64,000 nucleotides of DNA from Ancylostoma caninum. Taxonomy: Eukaryota > Nematoda > Chromadorea > Rhabditida > Ancylostomatidae. Made by a program: the position numbers and the translations under genes. Every line of letters starts with the position of its first letter. Position 1 is the stretch's first letter. Location: NCBI GenBank assembly GCA_037903475.1, contig JBAJFG010000140.1, forward strand, positions 2,232,001-2,296,000. Direction: 5' to 3'. Positions 11,132 to 21,836 of this stretch are shown in pieces. The notes under the pieces are model-generated. The model made no database searches, was not told the origin of the DNA, and saw only the letters and a list, made by a program, of their open reading frames with translations.

Positions 11132-13447
11132 CGTGGTCTCTCTTTATTTTCAAATTTCTTAACCCCTAAATAGTCGATGTCTTTTAAAGGACATTTCCCA
11201 TATAAGAAACCTGCACTTACGCACTCTCCAACTAGAAATGTTAGGAGAATGTGGTTCGGCAGCAATGATGATCACATGGCAGCAAAACACGCTCTGATCA
11301 GGTTGACACCGAGTCATCCCCGGCTTTCCTGCTGTTCATTTTTGAGAGAAACAGGAACAAGGCTTCTCAGTGAAATTTGCTGCACTTATTCGATCTCCTC
11401 AAACTTGTCTTCTTCGATGTCTCTTCGCTAAAGCTTCTCTTTTTGTTGTTCAGACGATCACAAGTGAGCGATAAGGGTCGCTTAATGAAATGAGTGCATT
11501 CTCCACGAGGTTAAATTCTTGTAAGAACATCAACACTTTCCCCTATCTGCATTAATCATAAGAAGAGGCCCTAACGGGTAGAATGACTAATCTGGGAAAG
11601 TTTAAACTCTTTTTTCGTTTTAATTGGGTTGCATCAAAACCCATCCTGTAGGACAAGTCAATGTAATTCGTGAAAATGGATTTTGTTGCAAGCACTAAAA
11701 GTTTGTCATCCCATCCGCTTACCAGGGAAGGAACTCATAACACATTTTATACTATCATGCGCAATTTGTGTTGCGTATCTCAAATTCGTTCTCTTTTTTT
11801 TTGTTGCGGAGCCTTCTACAAAGAGTTTCGCGGCATATTTTCAGCTTGCTTAGATCAGTCAAATCTGATTTTCGAGTTACGTTCTGCAAAAAAAAAATGT
11901 GGTGCGAAAACATTTTCCAGCTTGTCAAGTAATTGCAATTAATGCTTCCGGAACGTTGTTAGATCCAGATAAGTTCCCGCGATTTTTTTGTGGAATATAT
12001 CCGAGAAGCGAAATTTTGGCCTGCCTTGGGCAAGCTGGTCCGAGAAGCGAAATTTTGGCCTGCCTTGGGCAAGCTGGAATCATATCACGTAATTTTTCAC
12101 AGTAAGCTCAGCAGCAAAAAAAGAAAAACGGATACGAGATCAGCTACACTAACTGCATATGATAGTATACATTTCGCTATGAATGTCGGACCGCCTAGTA
12201 TTTATAACCTACTCTATATACTTCTAGCTTACTACGTACAATTACACTTTTCCTACTACTAGTTATCTTATTACTTATTGCTTACTACCACCACTATTAG
12301 CTTTTTTATCACACTACTTACCAGCTACCTGTACTTCTTGAACATATCACCTCCACAGCTTAGTCGTGGGCGGAGCTTCAGCTCTAGTACATACGGACAT
12401 ATCCATCGCTCTCATTTATGACAGCATATCAGAAAGAGCTGTATTTTGTTGTCCTCGGAATTTTTCGATAAAACCCTTACCCTCAGAGAATTTCACGTCC
12501 AAATAACGAACAGCGAACAGTTTTTTCTCTCTTTCTTAAAGTTCGGTGCTGTGTTCGTCTCTATTATGACGTTATTTCCACTTTCAGCAGTTTCTCAGCA
12601 AAATATAGCAATTTCCTCTTTTCGTTGTTGTTTGGGATACTTACCATAGCCTTGGACTATTAGCTGTTTTTCCACTTTCCGCTCATCGACACTAAATTGC
12701 CCTTTTCAAACGTTTAGCACTTTGATTCTGAGACTTCAGTGGAAGGCCTTTGTGTGGGAGATCTGTGATGGGTGTGTCTCGTGTGTTTCACGCTCTATGT
12801 GTCACATTGGTTTCGCCATGGGAAATGTAAGCAGTGATCCAGAATAATTTTTACTCTTCACTTGAACCTTAGTCTGAGGTAATCGTCTGAGTCTCAAAAT
12901 GTGTGCCACTCGGTTCAGGTTGTGAAGTTAACCCTGGAGTTACTCTTCATTACCATCATCAATAAATGGAAGTTTTTAGAGGTGAACAAAAAAAAACCTA
13001 ACACCTAATTTAGAAAATTGTATGGGCACTTAATCCCGAGTTAACAATCTTCAATCAATTAATTGTTACGACGAGCTTCTTACGGTGAAAATTGGGGGTC
13101 TTTATCAATAAGAAAGCGCTCCATCAGCATCCACAAGCCATTAAAGTGGTCTAGATTGCATTAACCATAGTAGTAGATGTTTATCTTTATGAAGGAAGAT
13201 GGTCCAGAAATTGAAGGCATCCCCGCAGCCTTGTTCAGGTGCCGAGGGCGAATGCTACAATCACCGATGTGACTCATGTTCGCGTCCCTGAGGAGGCAAA
13301 CCGTTAATTTTCCTATTAAACGGCAATTTTTACGAGATGGGTGCGGCAGTAGCTCGTTTTTGAAGGATTTTCCATCAAGACAATTCAATGTGGCGTTTAT
13401 GTAGATCTTCAATTAGAGTAATCGCATGCGTCTGAGCTGCGTCAGCT
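11132..13447. other. Noncoding stretch, one small duplication
   Basis: No gene was recognised. Besides the 39-bp duplication listed separately, it contains AT-rich text with ctactta-type short words around 12240-12330. Confidence 0.35.
12000..12077. repeat. Perfect 39-bp tandem duplication
   Basis: Two identical 39-base units lie back to back, each starting tccgagaagcgaaattttgg and ending gggcaagctgg. The lack of any difference suggests a recent duplication. Because 39 is a multiple of three, it also repeats 13 codons in every frame. Confidence 0.9.
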
Positions 13448-13723
13448 ATGCTACCGGCTCTAGCCTTCATCACATGTACGTACGCACTTCAAACGCACCC
13501 ATCCAGTATGAGTTACCCTTGCATACTTTTGTGTCTGGAAGCCCTTCATCGGTGGAATTTGCAACATGAAAGTTTGAGCGAATACTGCGTGCAAGGTAGA
13601 ACTGTTGAAGAACGGGCATGTATCCCTAGTTCCAGAGCTGAGCGCTTGTGCACAACCAGTTCCTCATGGGATTTCGAGAACTGCGAGTTCGGCAACACTT
13701 CGAAAAATCGCAAAAGTTCCTGA
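13448..13723 (+). CDS. Candidate small secreted Cys-containing protein
   Basis: A true ATG opens 91 codons. The first 16 residues (MLPALAFITCTYALQT) look like a short signal peptide, and several Cys follow (for example SYPCILLCLEA, SEYCVQG, ERACIPS, RLCTT, ENCEFG). Codon use is reasonable for coding. It resembles the intronless small secreted proteins common in parasitic nematodes only in general architecture; no family is recognised. No splice sites were needed. It could be a chance frame. Confidence 0.25.
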   Translation: MLPALAFITCTYALQTHPSSMSYPCILLCLEALHRWNLQHESLSEYCVQGRTVEERACIPSSRAERLCTTSSSWDFENCEFGNTSKNRKSS

Positions 13724-14100
13724 ATTAAGTTAATACATATGGTGTAAACCCCTAATTAAGAAAAAATACTAGGAAGCGACCTTTTCAAAACATAATTATA
13801 ACAATGATTTAAAAACTGTACCAAGGGTGATATAGCGTAGGTCAATATGCACTCCTATGTGGCACATTTTCAAGTGCTTCAAGGTTAATTTTCCAACCCC
13901 TTGGTGGAGCAATATCACTAATATTCCATTTCTAATCTACATAACTCAGCCTTCACCAATTTTCCTTCTTACCCCTTTTTTTGGTATGGGCTTGAATAAC
14001 ACTTTCCACAACGAAATTATGCTGTGGTTACCAGTGAAAAAATCAATTGTCGCATGTAGTGTTATGAGGGCACATTTTTACCGCCTATCTTAGAACCATT

Positions 14101-14160
14101 TTCATTCATTCATTCATTCATTCATTCATTCATTCATTCATTCATTCATTCATTCATTCA
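14101..14160. repeat. (ATTC)n microsatellite
   Basis: About fifteen uninterrupted copies of the tetranucleotide cattcatt over 60 bases. Confidence 0.95.
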
Positions 14161-14952
14161 GCTATTCACTTTCTTTCTTGACAGAGTTACCAAAACTGGG
14201 AATAGAATTCCGTTTTGATAGCCAATTTCCGCGTAGATGATGACACATAGCGTTTTTATATGAGAACGACGATAAGGGAGGCGCTAGGTCTATTTCTATG
14301 GGTGTCGTAAAGATCAGTTGCTAGAAAAACTACGAATAGCGTGACCATCGCTTCCATCGGCGCGAGATCTTTTCCGCATCGTCGTTCAATCATCCCAAAT
14401 GAGGTTCATCAACGAAAACAAAACACTTTTTTCTCGGTTCCTACGTTCCGCGCGTGTCTCCGCCTCTATATAAGGATAGGTTCTAAGGGGCGCATGTTCT
14501 CTGGCGGATCGTTTACAATGAGTTCCGCTTTTTCTAGTTATGTATGAGTCCTTGGGTTCAAGTGCTTCATACTCGCATCATTTCGCTCGCACCACTTGGG
14601 CATTCATTGCACAGTATTAGTCATAACGTTGCTGGCCTTTCTGCGCTTGTTCCAGAGGTAGTCTCTTCAAATTGTTGGTTCACTACCTGTTTATCCTGCT
14701 CTTGCTGCGCTGATCCCCAAACATTTTAACATGTTTTCAAAAAACATATAGGTTTACCAAGTTTCTCGGTGTTATTAAATTTTGGAGTGTTTTGTTAATT
14801 GATGAATTTTCCGACAAAAGCATTATTTAATTAACGAAAAGGTTACATTAGAGTAGGAGGAGGTAAAAAGTGATCGATGATTCTTATGCCTAATCCTATT
14901 CGTTGTGTCCTGCCTTCCTGCCTTTTCTCAATGATGCCGAAGTTTCGGACCA

Positions 14953-14966
14953 CCCCCCCCCCCCCC
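14953..14966. repeat. Poly-C tract
   Basis: Fourteen C in a row, followed by C/T-rich sequence. Confidence 0.95.
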
Positions 14967-15559
14967 TCCCTCTCCCCAAGTGGTTCTCTCGACAATTATT
15001 TACCAGTTGGATGCAAAACAACGTTGTACCATTAGTATGATACATTGAGGTAAATGCCATAGTCTGACAATTAAAACTCTTGTTATAGGAGTTCTCCAGA
15101 ACCTCTCTTCTGCTGCATGCTTTACACTTTCTGCTCCAGGCTTCATATGCATTTATACTTGTATTTGCATCGGAACACTACAAAGCCCCACATGTACATC
15201 TCTTCACACCTTTATTTCTATAATTTGCAAACCTATCAAGATGACAAGAGGGTTGTGTCTACATGGCAGACACAACCAAAAAGTCTTGGTCATAAACTGG
15301 CCATTCTCGCGGATGACATTTATTTAATTTTCTCTCGGATATCATTGGTAGAAGCTGTACAGCTTTGGAATATCTATGGCCCGATCCTTGCTAAGAGAGT
15401 ATCCAGGATGTCATCCATTTTGGTTTTTTTTTCAACGATAACGATAGATAGAAATATCTAACACCTGCAATAACTTGTTGTAGATCTCTTTAAACATGTC
15501 AATATTACGCAAGACAAACAGGGTGCGGCATATGTTCCCGGGCAGGGATTCGTGACCGC

Positions 15560-16165
15560 TTTGCTACTCGTAGATATTAGCAATTTCAGAGCTGTTCACA
15601 TGTTTACACTCGGAGGCAGCTCGGAGATTGTAAGGATCGTCCCAAAACAGGCCGCCCGGTATCTGAAGAAAGAATTCGGGCACGATAAGCAGTAACGAAC
15701 CGAATCTCCTGAAACCCCCGACGATCCACGAGTAAAATGGCGGCGGATCTGATTTAGAGCGAAAAGACGGTCCGAAGAGTCGCGAAAGAAGATCTCAACC
15801 TTCGTCCATTCAATATACAGAAGGTTCATTACCTGAACGAAAGAATGAAGTTGAAGCGGCTGCAGAAAGTTAGGAAGATGCGCCGCTTGGTTGCCGCTGG
15901 CTGTCATCGTCGGATCGTTTTCACCGACATGAAAATGTTCACGCTCAATCCACCTCATAACCACCACAACGACCGCGTTCTAATCTCAGAGGAATCTGGA
16001 AGAACTGGGAACGTCCACACACTAGCCCATCGCCATTTCACCACTTCTTTAATGGGCTGGGCTGGAATCTGTGCAAGCATCACGACTCCGTTGGTTTTCA
16101 TTAAAAAAGGAATGAAGATCACGGCAGAAATGAATAAAACAAAATGTCCGAGAACATAAGCCGCC
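15560..16165 (+). pseudogene. Tc1/mariner-superfamily transposase, broken
   Basis: With stops and frameshifts bridged, the plus strand reads a recognisable IS630/Tc1/mariner transposase: a linker like DRPKTGRP, a helix-turn-helix part (NPRRSTSKMAADL then SEKTVRRVAKEDLNLRPF), the segment RRIVFTDMKMFT holding the first catalytic Asp (family: FTDEKLFT), and GWAGICASITTPLVFIKKG (family: WGGICA-TPLVFI). Stops interrupt around 15690 and 15755. The sequence loses similarity after about 16165, before the second and third catalytic acids, so the C-terminal third is missing. No terminal inverted repeats were identified. The longer minus-strand open frames here are shadows. It is an old, dead transposon copy. 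Confidence 0.8.
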
Positions 16166-16753
16166 CCCTGATATGAAATACCATCTTCTATAGCTGGTCT
16201 CACATCCATCATGGTCAATTTTTTTTACGTTTTTAAGTCCTCTAAACCACTGCCTCCTTCTCGTAGTCTGTACTATGATGTAATGTTAGCTTAAAGAAAG
16301 AATTCAAAATCATTGCCACATCGCTCCAATCACAGTGGGTTTTTTTTTGGTGTGATACACGTACCGCACACATACATATCGTCACTTCGTTAAGTTTATG
16401 GCTATTCATGTCCACATTTCGTGTAACACTTCCATATTTGCTTCCCACAGGGGCGCCCACAATCAAAACATGTTTAGAGGTAACCCCGTTCAGAATCTTT
16501 GATATGCACTTCCTGGGCTCTTTGTGGTATAACCCCCGCCATATACACCTCACGTAAATCGAGTCCTAAAACGCTTCTGAAGATCAATCTCAAGTTTCAA
16601 GGAAAAACGCTCAGTACCTGGAGCTCCAGTGTATGCGGTGTATATGGTGTTGGCACCGTTATTCTCGTCTAGCACAGCAACACGTGATGTAACGATCCTA
16701 CAAACAGCGACAAAGAAGTGTTGTATTTGGTTGTTGGTGTTGCGCGACTTACG
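16166..16753. other. Noncoding stretch
   Basis: Nothing was recognised beyond short open frames; it follows the truncated transposase. Confidence 0.3.
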
Positions 16754-16930
16754 CAACAACATGGGTGCTGCGGCATCCACTAGTACAGCGACAAGGAGGT
16801 GTTGCTGTAGTAACTTGTACAACAACATGGGTGCTGCGGCATCCACTAGTACAGCGACAAGGAGGTGTCGCTGTAGTAACTGTACAACAACATGGGTGCT
16901 GCGGCATCCACTAGTACTAGTAGCGACATG
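16754..16930. repeat. Tandem repeat, ~66-bp unit, 2.7 copies
   Basis: Units start at 16754, 16820 and 16885 with caacaacatgggtgctgcgg and share the block catccactagtacagcgaca. Periods of 66 and 65 bp leave long open frames on both strands, but these are repeat artefacts. Confidence 0.9.
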
Positions 16931-17565
16931 AGTGGTGCAGCACTTCCAGGTGCAACACCACATCGGCAACTACAACACCTTTTAGGGGCACGATGTTTCG
17001 TGGTCGTCCACTAGTTGCACGCATTATGCAACCAGAATGTCAGCTCCTTTTTTAATCTAACAGATCTTTCCAGTGCTTTCGCTGTTGTTTGCTGTTTTTG
17101 CTATTGTAGATCCAATGTTTCAAGCAAGAAGACCACAAAGTATGTTTTGCCCCTCCCTTACTCTGGAAGTCATTCCGACTACTGCACACGTCTTGTGCGC
17201 AAATCATGCAAATTCATCACAAATTCTCTTCAGATTGCACGAACATTGAACTGCATGAGCTGCGCTCCGCATGATGCGTAGAATGTGGGAATTTGTGTGA
17301 AGTCCTAGTTAGCGGCTGTTTTCTCATACCCTAATCAAGAAGTTTTGCAGAGTTTTTTTTCACGTTTATTAACCCTGGTTTTAAACGATTATAACCACTT
17401 TGGTAATGAGCATAAACTTCAACGAAAAAGTCCCTTTTTGTTCATTTTTGGAATCCTGTTACTCAAGTACATAAATGTTACAGCAGTTGGAGGCCACTTA
17501 TTTCACTGAGACTGAAATAGCAATGCACTTCGTTATCATGACTTCTAATAACGGGCTTAGTCTGT
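16931..17565. other. Noncoding stretch
   Basis: No gene, RNA or repeat was recognised. Confidence 0.3.
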
Positions 17566-18534
17566 TTTCATGTCTGCCTGTATGAATCTGTGTCAGACCG
17601 TTACGAAATTCTACAATTGGTCAGTGATCGTGATTGTGAGATCATATAAAAGCCTAGGGATGGGTGTGGTATGGTTGAGTGGGGTTGGGATGAGATCGAG
17701 GAGAAGGTTGGACAACGTAAAACGGATCCATCAATGGAGTCAATACAGAAGGGCTGCGTCGGCGTCCAAAAGTGGGGTGGGACGGGTCCATCCTGTGGTA
17801 AGGGTCCGCCGGCGCCCAGAAGTGAGGGAGATGGGTTCACCACTGTGATAAGGGTGCGCCGGCGCCCAAAAGTGGGGGACGGGTCCAACGCTGTGGTAAA
17901 GCCCCGCCGGCGCCCAAAAATGGGGAAACGCCTGGAGTCGGGTCCAACGGTGTGATAAGGGTCCGCCGGCGCCCAAAAGTGGAGGGGGACGGGTCCAACA
18001 CTGTGGTAAAGCCCCGCCGGCGCCCAAAAGTGGTAGAGGCGGGTCCACCACTGTGGTAAGGGTCCGCCGTCGCTCAGAAAAGGAAGTTCGTCACGGCTTA
18101 GGTAAATTTCTTTATGAATGGTGCCCTGGCACCCGTTCCGACTATTCCTTCTACCTATATGACCTAGGTGCACGTATTCCAATCCGTATTCCCCGCCTCA
18201 CTCCAGTCCATTTGTATCTGAATCGACCCCACCCTTCACTCTGTTTTTATACATGGGCAGACCTATATCACTTGAGTTGTCACAACAACCAGCTACAGAT
18301 AGATTATTTCAAGAGAGCATTTCCACTGAATCGGCTACGTCCAATTAACAACGGCCACTAGGGCCAATCAAAAGAAATTACTTCTCCCATGTGGAGGAAG
18401 GCTACCGCTCACGCGATCGAGAGCTTTCCAAAAGTCGATGAAATTACTCGGGAGGATACAGGATCTACTAAATCTGTCCACCTTTTTTTCTGCATCGCAT
18501 GCGGAGTATGCGAGCGAAGCGAGCATCAGTAGAA

Positions 18535-18535
<1 letters not shown>
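17566..18535 (+). mobile_element. Minisatellite-bearing repeat element, copy 1
   Basis: The flanks match those of the copy at 26500-27050: gtgtcaga-cgttac-aaattctac then ggtcagtgat on the left, and ctgaatcgac-cc then ctctgttt-tata-ac on the right, ending near gcgagcgaagcgagcat. The core (about 17725-18075) holds six GC-rich units of 52-59 bp containing ccgccggcgcccaaaagtgg. The long open frames on both strands (up to 193 codons) come from the repeat. A non-autonomous transposon with an internal minisatellite, perhaps Helitron-like, is the likeliest explanation. Confidence 0.65.

Positions 18536-18592
<57 letters not shown>
18536..18592. repeat. (TA)n microsatellite
   Basis: About 28 uninterrupted TA dinucleotides. 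The Tyr/Ile-repeat open frames across it are artefacts. Confidence 0.97.
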
Positions 18593-18595
<3 letters not shown>

Positions 18596-18756
18596 TACCA
18601 CCTTTCGTAGAATAGAATTTATAATCGCTACAAAAAGTTGAGTACAACGATGCCATTTATCCGTAATGTCATGGGCCAATTTCTCATTCTCTTGCAAATC
18701 GACTTTCCTTTTTTCGTGAACTACGCTGCTTTCCTCCTGGGCATTCTCCTCCCTTT

Positions 18757-18832
18757 CCATTCAATACGACACTACTAAAAGGAAAATCACATGAAAATGT
18801 GATTTTCCTTTTAGTAGTGTCGTATCGAATGG
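18757..18832. repeat. Near-perfect 76-bp palindrome
   Basis: Arms of about 35 bases (centre block actactaaaaggaaaatcac) with a four-base loop gaaa and only one or two mismatches (tcaatacga against tcgtatcga). The high identity implies either a recent origin or continued gene conversion. It could be a tiny foldback MITE or a hairpin RNA source. Confidence 0.85.
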
Positions 18833-19240
18833 AATGTTTTATGCAAAATTTTAATAATATGTATGTAATTTTTGCTGCAAAATGCTCGAAGCGACTAGGG
18901 TCTTTGAGGTAATTGTTTGGTGCTAATCAAAAATCGTTTAGTTAAGTGGGCTACAACTTCGTTTCTTAGGAGAATAATCTATGATTTGCTCACATATTTC
19001 CTGAGGGAATGTAATTTTCTACATTTTCAGGAAATTGCGCTCTAATTCTCTCAAACACTTGAGAAAATGTAACAGCCAGGAAAATTCGTTCGCAGAAAAT
19101 TCGAAATGGGGTGCACGTGCAAATATGAATTTCTTGTCCTTCACATTACTTTAATAGTATACTTTAATATTAGTCTATAGGTTACTCGAAGGCCCAGGAG
19201 CAAGCGAATGAAACAGTACGATGTTCTCAATTGATTTATT
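18833..19240. other. Noncoding, probably Penelope-like element 3' flank
   Basis: No gene was recognised. Its right end borders the hammerhead-like motif at 19241, and the sequence may include the 3' terminus of the Penelope-like remnant to the right. Confidence 0.3.
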
Positions 19241-19275
19241 GGCTAACGTTTCGGCAAATCGCCTTCTTCAGAGCC
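19241..19275 (-). ncRNA. Hammerhead-ribozyme-like motif, core boxes intact
   Basis: On the minus strand: GGCT (stem I), CTGAAGA (core box 1, consensus CTGANGA), a short stem-loop GGC-loop-GCC (stem II), GAAA (core box 2), CGTT, then AGCC closing stem I. This is the order expected of a minimal type I hammerhead. An extra A lies between box 1 and stem II, and stem III is almost absent, so activity is unsure. It lies 3' of a Penelope-like endonuclease remnant on the same strand; that element class is known to carry hammerheads in its terminal repeats. Confidence 0.4.
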
Positions 19276-19508
19276 TGAAATTTACAATTTTTTTAACGTT
19301 TCTAATTTACGACTCATCTTACAATCAACACTACCAAACGTCTCCACAACTTCACAAAGGGAATTCTAAGTCTAGTTTTCGATAACAAGCGTGGCTAACG
19401 GACCAAACACTAACTTATAGAAGTCAAACTCCAAGGTTGACACGGAGTAGCGACCGCTGACTGACTAGATGAACTAGTGGCAACGACGCCGCGGCTACCA
19501 TCTATAGA

Positions 19509-19758
19509 TCAAAACAGCAGCTCGATATATGGCACGAGTTCACGCGTAGTTGAGAGGCTCTCTTCCTCATGGTTCATTTTCGGGTTTCTTGGCGTGGATC
19601 CAAAAGGCCTCAAGTGTTTTGCGAGCTGATGTTTGGGGTTCATGCGCTAAGATAGTCACTTTTACTTCAAAGATAGCTCCGCTATGTTCTTCTGTCCTGT
19701 GTGTACCCAGAGTTGTGGATTGGCGTGATCTATTCCTGCTAGCTAGATGTTCCGAGAT
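19509..19758 (-). pseudogene. Penelope-like element, GIY-YIG endonuclease end
   Basis: The minus strand encodes the C-terminal part of the endonuclease of Penelope-like retroelements. ISEHLASRNRSR carries the conserved EHL block, followed by GTHRTEEHSG, ILAHEPQTSARKTLEAFWI (conserved Arg-Lys-Thr-Leu-Glu-Ala-Phe-Trp block with the Glu of the nuclease) and, after a +1 frameshift near 19560, ESLSTTRELVPYIELLF and a stop. The GIY and YIG parts and the reverse transcriptase are missing upstream. A second endonuclease fragment at 48 kb shares the KTLEAFWI block. It is a truncated, frameshifted remnant. Confidence 0.75.
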
Positions 19759-19770
19759 TTAATATTTTAA

Positions 19771-21109
19771 TTGATTTTTATAATTAATAATCTAGGAGCA
19801 CTCATAGACAAATTCAATTATGGCAGCCAGTTTAAAAAAAAACATTTGTTGGAAAAGTCACGGCCTAGGCTAATGCGGGAGCTGCTCGTTTTCGCCACAT
19901 CTTCCCACTAATTTCTCCACGCCTTCCAAAACGATTGCTTGCTTCTAACATATTAGGGAACCAGAACGGACCGTATTTCTGGGATCACCCAAGAGGCTCC
20001 AGAGAACTCCAGAAAGCATCTGGCTCCAGAGGATTCCAGAAAGCATGCTTCAGCATCTTGCAGTTGTCACGTAAATGAACGATTTCGCCTAGCTACTCTC
20101 TTTTTCCACAGAGTTCTCCACGCATTTTTTTCCAAAATCTGGCCCAATTTCTGCACCACCAATGAATGGAAAAAAGGACAGCAGGGCTCAAAGGAGAAAG
20201 GTGATGATATGGTTCTGAGGACAAAAGTTTTTGGTTCACCTACATGTCCACGGCAGGGCCTGCCTCGTTGTAAACGTGAATAAATGTAAATGTGTCAGGT
20301 GCTAATGAAAGTTCATACATTAACACTACAAGCTGCTGCTCGTTACCGCAATTCGCCTTTTGATAAGGCCATTTCAGCCTGATCAAAGAAAAGGACAAAT
20401 CTGGTGTGTGAAAAATAAGTGAAAATAAATGAAGTGACGTCAGTTTATGAGTTCACCCAAGTGCTCAAACTTCAAAGGCCTTGTTTTCCTTGAAAAGCAC
20501 ACTAGTTATCCCTGCTTCGCCCACGTCAGCAGTAACGATAATTACGCACATGGACATCTCGCTAAGTGCACTATGCGTACGCCAATTGATATCGTAATAC
20601 CCTAATGAGAAGAAAAGTTCGTGGCGTGGCACAATTTAGAACTTCAGAAAGTACGCGATGGCTTTACTAATCAGTGTGTCTTTCCGTAGTCCATGAGCGT
20701 CATGACAAGGGCATCTGGTGCTTGTGGCAATGAGGTCGATTGTGCTTAAGCTTCTGCGCAAAATCCGGCCTGCTCTATAAGTTGAGAGTTTTCCAGCATT
20801 TTCTGGATCCTTGCAATGACACCGTAAAACTTTGTAGAGAAGGACAAATGGGTTCATGGACCTACAGTTTTGGAACTGGATATCTCTGAAATGAAATAGG
20901 GAAGTCGTCCGTAATATTCCTGCATTGCAGCTTCTATGCCAATTGGTGATGTCTCTTCTAAGTTATTCAAACACAGAATAATGTGGCGGTATTCGGGTGT
21001 TATGCGCGGTCAACTCGGTGCTAATCAGAACCCTAAAAACGACTTGTTGGCAAGCATTTGGCGAACAAGCTTCTGATCGCATCTGGAACTCGCTCACCTC
21101 GGAGCCTGT
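19771..21109. other. Noncoding stretch
   Basis: No gene was recognised. A local duplication of ctccagagaactccagaaagcat / tccagaggattccagaaagcatg occurs near 19990-20045. Confidence 0.35.
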
Positions 21110-21836
21110 GGCCAGCTTGCTTTTCCCCTGTCTTGTCGACAAGTTGTCGGTCCAAAAGCTTGTCAACGACTTGTCTTCCCATTCTGTCGTCGACAAATTC
21201 TCGGACCAAAAGCTTCTCGACAACTTGTTTTCACCTTCTCTTGTCGGCAAGTAGTCGGTCCAAAAACTTGCCTGTCACTTTGTTTTTAGATGATGTCAAA
21301 CTTGTTGACAACGATGTGATAGTTAAAAGGTTGTTCGCAAGTTGTTCTGGTGGCAACTATCGTTTACGGACATCTAATACCCAGCCTCGTTTCTGACCAA
21401 TCGCGGCGGGCGCAGGGAGTGATCCTATCTAGGATCCTCTGCAGGAAGCAACGTTGGAAGGCAATAAATTGTTCAATGAAAGGGTGTCAGATCTTGGAGA
21501 AGCCTTAGAAGAGTTCTATGGATATCGTAGGACTGTAAAGGATTTTTATTCCCATTCAGAGCACTATGCTGAAGGACCACCAGGCCTAACTGATCCAAAA
21601 GGACCGCAGGAGAGATTCGACAGATGACCTCAAGCAGAACTTCTTCTGCTGCAGGTCTTCTGATTCGATCTGCCCTGCCTGTCCTGCTGCAAGATCTAAG
21701 CTTATCTAAGTAGAATTCTGTCATCAAATGTTTTGTAACCGTCCCTTGCCAGCTGCTTGAATCTGGCCTGCCACGCCCTCCACTAAGTTGGGTATTAGAT
21801 GTCCCGCAACCGGCAACTATGAGCCGACAACTTGAT
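21110..21836. mobile_element. Inverted-repeat element with 54-bp subrepeats
   Basis: The segment ending caagttgttct...ggacatctaataccca (about 21340-21386) is inverted at 21787-21834 (gggtattagatgtcc...gacaacttg), enclosing about 400 bp. Outside the left arm, three 54-bp units (about 21133, 21184, 21238) carry cttgtcgacaagttgtcgg and ggtccaaaagctt words. A 134-codon minus frame in the interior has no recognisable family. It is probably a non-autonomous DNA element with subterminal repeats. Confidence 0.5.

Larger units (their letters stand above)
13724..15559. other. Noncoding stretch with microsatellite and poly-C
   Basis: No gene was recognised apart from the simple repeats at 14101 and 14953. 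A TATA-like tctatataagga at 14464 has no convincing gene downstream. Confidence 0.3.

Noticed and set aside
15596..16218. Minus-strand frames of 123 and 87 codons
   Set aside because: They are shadows of the plus-strand Tc1-type transposase, which has recognisable motifs.
17601..18182. 193-codon minus frame, rich in Pro, Gly and His
   Set aside because: Lies across the GC-rich minisatellite; similar long frames exist in other phases and on the other strand, so it is a repeat artefact.
18368..18760. Tyr/Ile-repeat frames on both strands
   Set aside because: Direct translation of the (TA)n microsatellite.
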